Positions 58,399-64,000 of a stretch of DNA of 64,000 nt are shown piece by piece. The translations under genes and the position numbers were made by a program. Where the stretch lies: contig CP121321.1 in NCBI GenBank assembly GCA_043585095.1, forward strand, positions 1 to 64,000, given 5' to 3'. The notes below the pieces were generated by a model, which saw only the letters and a program-made list of their open reading frames with translations, was not told the DNA's origin and made no database searches. The DNA is from JANQIO01 sp043585095. Its GTDB lineage: Bacteria > Pseudomonadota > Gammaproteobacteria > Pseudomonadales > Halieaceae. Within the stretch, counting starts at the first letter, position 1. Each line of letters opens with the position of its first letter.

Positions 58399-59817
58399 AT
58401 GAGCAAACAAAACCCAATTAAAGATAGTGTTAAACGCAGCGCTATGCCCCGCGGCCTGAGTGCCGCGCTAGCCGGTATTCGCGCTGGCGGCGCCCTGGCG
58501 GTAGACGGTGCAGTGCAGCAAGTGCTGTCCCGGTCCGGATTGCGCAGCGTCGAGGCCGGTTCAGCATTCTCCCGCCGCGAAGCGAAACGCTTTGTGGACG
58601 AGCTGGGCCGCCTCAAAGGTACCTACGTGAAGATCGGACAAATGTTTGCCCTGCTGGGTGAGCATTTCCTGCCGCCCGTTTTGACTGAGGCTCTACATGA
58701 TCTGGGCGGCAGCACCGAACCCTTGGACTGGGCGGCAGTGGCCCCGGTGCTGACAGCGGAACTCGGTGATCACCAACATGACCTGAGCATAGAGGAGCAG
58801 GCCTTTGCGGCGGCCTCGCTAGCACAAGTGCACCGCGCTCGTATCCTGTCCAGCGATACGCAGATCGTCTGCAAGATTCAGTATCCGGGGCTGGCTAAGG
58901 TCATTGATAGCGACTTTGATGCTGTCGTGCGGATGCTCAAGCTCGCCCGCTGGCTGCCTGCCGGTCGCGACATGGATGACTGGCTGGAGTCCATGCGCCG
59001 TCATCTACATCATGAAATTGATTACCGCCGCGAGGCCCGTTTTGCACAAACCATGGCTGATCACGTGGCCTCCCTCGGCAGCAAGGGCGAGGTCTATCAT
59101 GTGCCTGCGGTTTACCCCGAGTTCTCCGGCGACCGCGTGCTGGCTTTGGAGTACTTGCGCGGACGTTCAGTCAATGATCCTGCGATAGCCCGGCTGTCCC
59201 TAAAGCGCCGCAACGCCTTGGCTCGCGCCATGCTGGAGCTCTTTTTTATTGAGCTGTATGAGTGGGGTTTGCTGCAAACTGATCCCAACTTTGGCAATTA
59301 TCTGATCGATATTGCGAAGCCCGGCAGCGGCGAAGTCGACCGTCTGGCGCTATTGGATTTTGGCTCCATGATGGCCTGTGACGCGGATTTTTTATTCCAC
59401 CTTCGCCAGGTCATAGCGGCAGGCCTTGAGGAAGACACCGAAACGCTGGCGGATGGTCTGGTGGGGCTTGGCTGCCTGCGGCCGGATGCTGACACAGAAG
59501 CGCGACAGTTGTTCTCAGGCTTCTGTTTACACCTACTGGAGCCCTTGCGGCATCCATCGCGTCTGCCCAGCGAATACTTGAACCGCCGTGGCGAGTACCG
59601 CTGGGGCGATTCCCGCTTGATGCAGCGCGCGGGCAAGCTGGCAGCGGCTAATTCCACGTCCAAACACTTCACCACGCCATCGCGTGACTTTGCGTTGATT
59701 GCTCGCAAGTTAACCGGCGTGTTTACTTTTATTGCCGTGCTGGATGCACAGTTCAACGGCCACGAACTGGTGATGGAGCACATCGAAGCGTGGCGGGAGC
59801 GAGAGTCGAATGGCTAA
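58399..59817 (+). CDS. ABC1/UbiB-family atypical kinase, first of two
   Basis: A 472-residue ABC1 kinase-like protein. The family KxGQ motif (KIGQ, 78-81), the AAASLAQVH loop that replaces the P-loop, and the QTDPNFGNYL metal site are present. Such proteins bind ATP and support ubiquinone synthesis or lipid handling at membranes. No C-terminal membrane helices like those of UbiB are evident, so it is probably not the main UbiB. It overlaps its neighbour by eight bases. Confidence 0.87.
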   Translation: MSKQNPIKDSVKRSAMPRGLSAALAGIRAGGALAVDGAVQQVLSRSGLRSVEAGSAFSRREAKRFVDELGRLKGTYVKIGQMFALLGEHFLPPVLTEALHDLGGSTEPLDWAAVAPVLTAELGDHQHDLSIEEQAFAAASLAQVHRARILSSDTQIVCKIQYPGLAKVIDSDFDAVVRMLKLARWLPAGRDMDDWLESMRRHLHHEIDYRREARFAQTMADHVASLGSKGEVYHVPAVYPEFSGDRVLALEYLRGRSVNDPAIARLSLKRRNALARAMLELFFIELYEWGLLQTDPNFGNYLIDIAKPGSGEVDRLALLDFGSMMACDADFLFHLRQVIAAGLEEDTETLADGLVGLGCLRPDADTEARQLFSGFCLHLLEPLRHPSRLPSEYLNRRGEYRWGDSRLMQRAGKLAAANSTSKHFTTPSRDFALIARKLTGVFTFIAVLDAQFNGHELVMEHIEAWRERESNG

Positions 59818-61132
59818 ATCACAGCAGGCCGCGGTACCCAGTAGTCGTCTGGGTCGATTTGCCCGGGTGGCGAAGCTCGCCGGGGGTGTCGCCAGTGGCA
59901 TGATTGCTGAGGGTGGCCGCAGGCTTCGCGAGGGCGAGCGCCCGCGCGCTCGCGATATGCTACTGACGCCGGCGAACGCGCAGCGCGTTGCTGATGAGCT
60001 GGCAAATATGCGCGGTGCTGCGATGAAATTAGGGCAGATGCTGTCGATGGACGGTGGAGAATTCCTGCCCAAACAGCTCGCCGACATTCTGGCGCGGCTT
60101 CGAAATGAAGCAGATTACATGCCATTTGAGCAGCTCGATAAAGCCATGACGGATGCCTTCGGCGACGAGTGGGAGTCGCAGTTTTATGGCTTTGACTACA
60201 CCCCTATAGCGGCGGCCTCGATTGGTCAGGTACACCGCACTCGCTCCCCAGATGGTCGCGATATTGTTTTGAAAGTGCAGTATCCCGGCGTGGCGCGCAG
60301 TATCGACAGTGATATCGACAACATCGCAGCGCTGTTGCGACTGTCGGGTCTGGTGCCTGATGCCATGGATATGAAGCCACTGCTAAAAGATGCCAAGGCA
60401 CAGCTGCACGACGAGGCCAACTACCTCACGGAAGCGGAGCACCTCGCTACCTTTAATGCCTTACTGGCAGACGACGAGCGCTTTATTGTGCCCGAGCTGG
60501 TGCCAGAGCTAACCACTGAAAACGTATTGGCGATGACCTACATCGACAGTCAACCTATGGAGGTCATAGCCGACCTGGATCAGGAGCTTCGCGATCAGTT
60601 GGTGACCGCGATGATGGACCTGATGCTGCGCGAGTTCTTTGAGCTGCGTCTGGTGCAGACGGACCCCAACTTTGCCAACTATCGCTATCAATCATCGACT
60701 GAGCGCATGGTGTTATTGGATTTCGGCGCCACGCGTAAATTCAAGGCGGCATTTGTGAATCAATATCGCCGTATGGTCCGCGCCGCGCAGAAGGGCCAGG
60801 AAGAGCGGCTGCTGGATGCCGCGGGTAAGCTCGGCTATGTAGTGAGAGACGTGGTAAGCGACGGCAGCGATGATTACCGTGATTTTGTGTTGTCGATTTT
60901 CGATATCGCGCTGGAGCCTCTGGTACACGAAGGGCCCTATGACTTTGGCGCATCGGATATTTCCGCAAGGCTGTCTGAGGTGGGCGCCTCGCTGCGCGAC
61001 TTCCGCGAGTTCTGGCACGCGCCACCTTCAGAGGCGGTATTTTTCCATCGCAAGGTCGGCGGTATGTTTTTGCTGGCGCAACGCATGCAGGCGTCTGTCG
61101 ACGTGCGCGGGCTGGCCGAACAGTATCTATAG
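59810..61132 (+). CDS. ABC1/UbiB-family atypical kinase, second of two
   Basis: A 440-residue ABC1 kinase-like protein, paralogous to the upstream gene: KLGQ at 73-76, AAASIGQVH, and QTDPNFANYR. The C-terminal third differs in length and sequence, so the two have diverged. The eight-base overlap implies joint translation and maybe a heterodimer. The more basic N-terminus (RRLREGERPRARD) may touch the membrane surface. Confidence 0.87.
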   Translation: MAKSQQAAVPSSRLGRFARVAKLAGGVASGMIAEGGRRLREGERPRARDMLLTPANAQRVADELANMRGAAMKLGQMLSMDGGEFLPKQLADILARLRNEADYMPFEQLDKAMTDAFGDEWESQFYGFDYTPIAAASIGQVHRTRSPDGRDIVLKVQYPGVARSIDSDIDNIAALLRLSGLVPDAMDMKPLLKDAKAQLHDEANYLTEAEHLATFNALLADDERFIVPELVPELTTENVLAMTYIDSQPMEVIADLDQELRDQLVTAMMDLMLREFFELRLVQTDPNFANYRYQSSTERMVLLDFGATRKFKAAFVNQYRRMVRAAQKGQEERLLDAAGKLGYVVRDVVSDGSDDYRDFVLSIFDIALEPLVHEGPYDFGASDISARLSEVGASLRDFREFWHAPPSEAVFFHRKVGGMFLLAQRMQASVDVRGLAEQYL

Positions 61133-61241
61133 GCGGACTGCGGGCAGAATCTGTTTGCGAGCGTAGTGCGCCGGTCAGCTCAGCCGAGTAGACTTCAAAA
61201 GTCTAGAATTCAATCCGATTAGCAGTCGCGGGAGGGCGCGC

Positions 61242-61763
61242 GTGTCGCCAGAAAGCATAGAATTTACTTTGAACGGCGAAGCCGTTCGTCTGGATATCGA
61301 AGCGGATACGCCGCTGTTGTGGGTGTTGCGCGACGAACTCGCCATGAATGGCACCAAGTTTGGCTGCGGCAAAGGCCTTTGCGGCGCCTGCACGGTGCAT
61401 ATGGACGGAAATCCTATGCGCAGCTGCTCATTGCCGGTGAGCGCGGTGGCCGGGCGCGCCATCACCACGATTGAGGGGCTTTCTCCCGCCGGCGACCATC
61501 CGCTGCAGCAAGCCTGGATTGCAGAAAATGCGCCCCAGTGTGGTTACTGTCAGTCTGGGCAGATTATGTCCGCCGCGGCGTTGTTGGCCGCAAAGCCCAA
61601 CCCAAGCGATGAGGATATCAATAGCTTCATGTCCGGAAATGTTTGCCGCTGTGGCACCTACCCGCGCATTCGCAAAGCCATCAAGCGTGCAGCGGCGCAG
61701 ATGCAGGAGGGCGCGGTGGCAACCTGGAGTCCTGACACCGCGGACGCGGAGGTGCTGTCATGA
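61242..61763 (+). CDS. [2Fe-2S] subunit of a molybdenum hydroxylase (IorA-like)
   Basis: A 173-residue iron-sulfur protein. The plant-type cluster is seen as C42, C47, C50 (CGKGLCGAC) and C62; the second cluster is bound by CGYCQSGQ and CRCGTYP. It carries electrons from the molybdopterin subunit encoded next. The start is a GTG at 61242 with GGGAGGG upstream. The stop overlaps the next gene by four bases. Confidence 0.9.
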   Translation: MSPESIEFTLNGEAVRLDIEADTPLLWVLRDELAMNGTKFGCGKGLCGACTVHMDGNPMRSCSLPVSAVAGRAITTIEGLSPAGDHPLQQAWIAENAPQCGYCQSGQIMSAAALLAAKPNPSDEDINSFMSGNVCRCGTYPRIRKAIKRAAAQMQEGAVATWSPDTADAEVLS

Positions 61764-63937
61764 ATCTGTCCAGGCGCGCTTTCATTAAAAACATTTCTGT
61801 CGCCGGTGGTGCGATGAGTTTGGGCTTCACCCTGTCGGGCTGTTCAGTAGACGAATTTCCGAAGATCAACGCAGAAGACTTTCAGCCTGATGCCTTTTTA
61901 CGCATCACCCCTGAAGGGAAAGTGATAGCTCAAATCTTTAAAGCTGAAATGGGGCAGGGTGTTACCACGGGTATTCTGTCAGTGCTGGCGGAAGAGCTGG
62001 AATTTGACCCCGCCGCAATGGCCTACGAAATGGCGCCGCCCCACGCGGCCTTTGCCGATCCGGAAATGACCATGCAGGTGACCGGCGGCTCCAACTCTAT
62101 TCGCGTTTACTATCCGATTCTGCGTCAGGTGGGTGCAACGGCCAAAGAGATGTTGATTAGCGCGGCGGCGCAGCAGTCCGGTGCGGCCCGATCCGGTCTT
62201 TACGCCGAGAGCGGTCGCGTTAAGAGCCGCGACGGGACGGTAGATCTCGGTTACGGCGAGCTTGTGGCAACCGCAAACACGCTAGCCGTACCTGAAGATG
62301 TAGAGCTGAAAGCACCGGCAGATTTCAAAGTGATCGGTCACCAGCAGAATCGTTTGGACATTCAAGGCAAGGTGGATGGCAGTGCCGTTTTTGGCATGGA
62401 CGCCCCCATTGAAGATGCCTCGGTGGCGGTGGTTTTGCGCTGCCCACATGCAGAGGGTTCTTGTGGCGGTTGGGATGCCACAGAAGCGCTAAAAATGGCA
62501 GGTGTGGAAGATATTTTTCAAATCGAGGGCGGTATAGCGGTAGTTGCCCGAAATTACTGGCGTGCTCGCAAGGCCGCTGAAGCGGTGCAAACGAACTGGC
62601 AGACCAGTGAGCAACCGCTGCAGACCAGTGCCGATATCGATGCGGCATTCACCGCTGCCCTGGATGGCGAAACCTTTGAAGTCATGCGCGAGGATGGCGA
62701 GAAGCCTGCGCAGTTGTCCGCCAACCAATTGGCGGTAGAGTACAACGCACCGTTTGTTGCTCATGCCACTATGGAGCCACAAAATGCCACTGCCCGGCCG
62801 ACGGCAGACGGTGGCATCGAAGTGTGGGTTGGCAATCAGGCGCCCGACGTGGCGCAGGCGTATGCCGCCAAAGGCTTTGGCGTGGATAAGTCCAAAGTCG
62901 TTATTAACAATACCTTCCTGGGTGGTGGCTTTGGCCGTCGTGCTGCCTCCGACAACGTTTACGAAGTGGCGCAGATCGCCGCGCAACTCAAGCGCCCGGT
63001 GAAGCTGGTGTGGAGCCGTGAAGACGACATGCGCCACGACTTCTATCGTCCGGTGATGAAAGCGCGACTGACGGCAAGTCTGAATGATGCGGGTGAGGTC
63101 GAGACCTACCAGCACCACATTGTCTCCCCCAGCGTTAACCAAAAGATTATTCCGCATTTCCTGGCAGCCGCTTTACCGGGTTGGATTCCGCATATGGTGA
63201 AGGATGCGGTAGCGGGTTTCTCGGCGGACACCGATCACTCCTCCGTTGAAGGCGTGGCGGATACGGGTTATCGGTTCCCGCACTTCCGCGTGCAGTACAG
63301 CAATGTGCAGACTCCAATGACGCTGGGATTTTGGCGTTCGGTGGGGCACAGCCAGAACGCCTTTGTCATCGAGAGCTTTGTCGATGAATTGGCACATGCT
63401 GGCGGTCGCGATCCGGTCGAGTTCCGCCGCGCGCATTTGCCGGAGAACAGCCGTCACCGCCGTGTGCTCGACAAGGTGGCAGACATGTCGAACTGGGGCA
63501 ATGCGCCTGAAGGTCGATACCTGGGCGTAGCTGTGCACGAGTCATTCCATTCGGTGGTAGCCGAGGTCGCTGAGATATCCATGCACAACGGCACGCCGAC
63601 GCTTGAGAAGGTTTACTGCGCGGTGGATTGTGGCAGAGCCGTTAATCCCGACATTGTCGTGGCGCAGATGGAAAGCGGCATCATCTTTGGTCTGACAGCG
63701 GCGCTGAAAAGCAAGATCACCATTGCCGAAGGCAAGGTTGAGCAAGGTAACTTTGACGATTACCCGATGCTGCGCATGAATGAAGTGCCTGAGATCGACG
63801 TGGCCATAATTGAAACCGACGCAGATCCCACCGGCGTTGGCGAGCCCGGCACGCCACCTGCGGCGCCCGCACTGGCCAATGCCTTGTTTGCCGCTACCGG
63901 CGTGCGGCAACGGGATATGCCGTTGAAGATGGCGTAG
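61760..63937 (+). CDS. Molybdopterin-binding subunit of aldehyde/isoquinoline oxidoreductase type (IorB-like)
   Basis: A 725-residue catalytic subunit with a Tat signal (SRRAFIKNISVAGG) and lipobox-like SGCS, so the folded, cofactor-loaded complex is likely exported to the periplasm. Family blocks: EMGQGVTTG, the molybdopterin-binding NTFLGGGFGRR, and the base-catalyst Glu in VGEPGTPP near the C-terminus. It lacks the FAD subunit of xanthine dehydrogenase, as in isoquinoline 1-oxidoreductase and membrane aldehyde oxidases. The natural substrate, aldehyde or N-heterocycle, is unknown. No cytochrome subunit follows within the window. Confidence 0.9.
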   Translation: MNLSRRAFIKNISVAGGAMSLGFTLSGCSVDEFPKINAEDFQPDAFLRITPEGKVIAQIFKAEMGQGVTTGILSVLAEELEFDPAAMAYEMAPPHAAFADPEMTMQVTGGSNSIRVYYPILRQVGATAKEMLISAAAQQSGAARSGLYAESGRVKSRDGTVDLGYGELVATANTLAVPEDVELKAPADFKVIGHQQNRLDIQGKVDGSAVFGMDAPIEDASVAVVLRCPHAEGSCGGWDATEALKMAGVEDIFQIEGGIAVVARNYWRARKAAEAVQTNWQTSEQPLQTSADIDAAFTAALDGETFEVMREDGEKPAQLSANQLAVEYNAPFVAHATMEPQNATARPTADGGIEVWVGNQAPDVAQAYAAKGFGVDKSKVVINNTFLGGGFGRRAASDNVYEVAQIAAQLKRPVKLVWSREDDMRHDFYRPVMKARLTASLNDAGEVETYQHHIVSPSVNQKIIPHFLAAALPGWIPHMVKDAVAGFSADTDHSSVEGVADTGYRFPHFRVQYSNVQTPMTLGFWRSVGHSQNAFVIESFVDELAHAGGRDPVEFRRAHLPENSRHRRVLDKVADMSNWGNAPEGRYLGVAVHESFHSVVAEVAEISMHNGTPTLEKVYCAVDCGRAVNPDIVVAQMESGIIFGLTAALKSKITIAEGKVEQGNFDDYPMLRMNEVPEIDVAIIETDADPTGVGEPGTPPAAPALANALFAATGVRQRDMPLKMA

Positions 63938-63980
63938 TACTTAGATAGCACCTAAGCAGTGCCTAATTGGTATCTAAGTA
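63938..63980. repeat. Inverted repeat behind the molybdenum oxidoreductase genes
   Basis: TACTTAGATA (63938-63947) is the exact complement of TATCTAAGTA (63971-63980), with two further CCTAA words between. There is no T-run after it. It may be the end of a longer element beyond the window or a weak terminator. Confidence 0.4.
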
Positions 63981-64000
63981 GTGTCAAAGTTGTTCGTAGG

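Noticed and set aside
1..64000. CRISPR arrays, rRNA, tRNA and riboswitches
   Set aside because: No regularly spaced repeats, no conserved rRNA or tRNA cores, and no recognisable riboswitch leaders were seen on either strand.

Overview
The window looks like chromosome of a moderately G+C-rich, aerobic, probably marine gammaproteobacterium. This is inferred from a Vfr/CRP-type regulator, Uup, a fused LplT-Aas protein, an MCE/Mla-type lipid transport operon, a large TonB-dependent receptor, an arylsulfatase, a lipoprotein aminopeptidase N and a DNA polymerase IV. An order such as Cellvibrionales (Halieaceae-like) is a guess from gene style, not a demonstrated placement. No rRNA, tRNA or CRISPR array was seen.

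Left part (1-7.1 kb): a cation/Ca exchanger; a gene-poor stretch with palindromic repeats; an arsenite methyltransferase (arsM) followed at once by a radical SAM gene; a decayed exonuclease fragment; a small membrane protein overlapping a bifunctional OlsF-like ornithine-lipid acyltransferase; and a DinB-family protein.

Accessory core (7.1-12.9 kb): a compact chromosomal integron. The integrase gene intI (11140-12123) has all catalytic residues and a perfect LexA/SOS box just upstream. To its left, reading away from it on the minus strand, lie six cassettes: brnT-brnA, an exported Cys-containing protein, an addiction-module antitoxin with a ParE-like toxin, a mazE-like/mazF pair, a 78-residue unknown, and higB-higA. 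The attC sites between them can be read directly: for most cassettes the left end is the exact complement of the R'' core at its right end. Four of six cassettes are toxin-antitoxin modules, and a fifth module of the ParE type sits on the other side of intI. An 87-bp inverted-repeat element closes the array; a related end occurs alone near 1.6 kb.

Central part (13-31 kb): uup; a two-gene unit of a SatD-family protein (its N-terminal half resembles a nucleotidyl cyclase and it has a C-terminal HTH) with a membrane partner, preceded by repeated ATGGTTAA boxes; then metabolic genes (threonine-aldolase family, thiolase-like, coniferyl-aldehyde-dehydrogenase-like, RidA, argF, Dabb), an arylsulfatase, aminopeptidase N, photolyase, an alpha/beta hydrolase with Ala in place of the nucleophile Ser, and crp.

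Right part (31-64 kb): VOC/isochorismatase pair, TonB receptor, nifJ with a dihydroorotate-dehydrogenase-like gene, a five-gene MCE lipid-transport operon, LplT-Aas, GNAT and hotdog-like genes, a receiver-domain pseudogene with two internal stops, a minus-strand run (outer-membrane protein, ATM1-type ABC exporter, dinB, alkaline phosphatase, flavin monooxygenase), a 2OG-Fe(II) oxygenase, an HNH nuclease, two tandem UbiB/ABC1 kinases, and a two-subunit molybdenum oxidoreductase. Membrane-lipid handling (OlsF, LplT-Aas, MCE, UbiB) and DNA damage (SOS-box integrase, Pol IV, photolyase) recur as themes.
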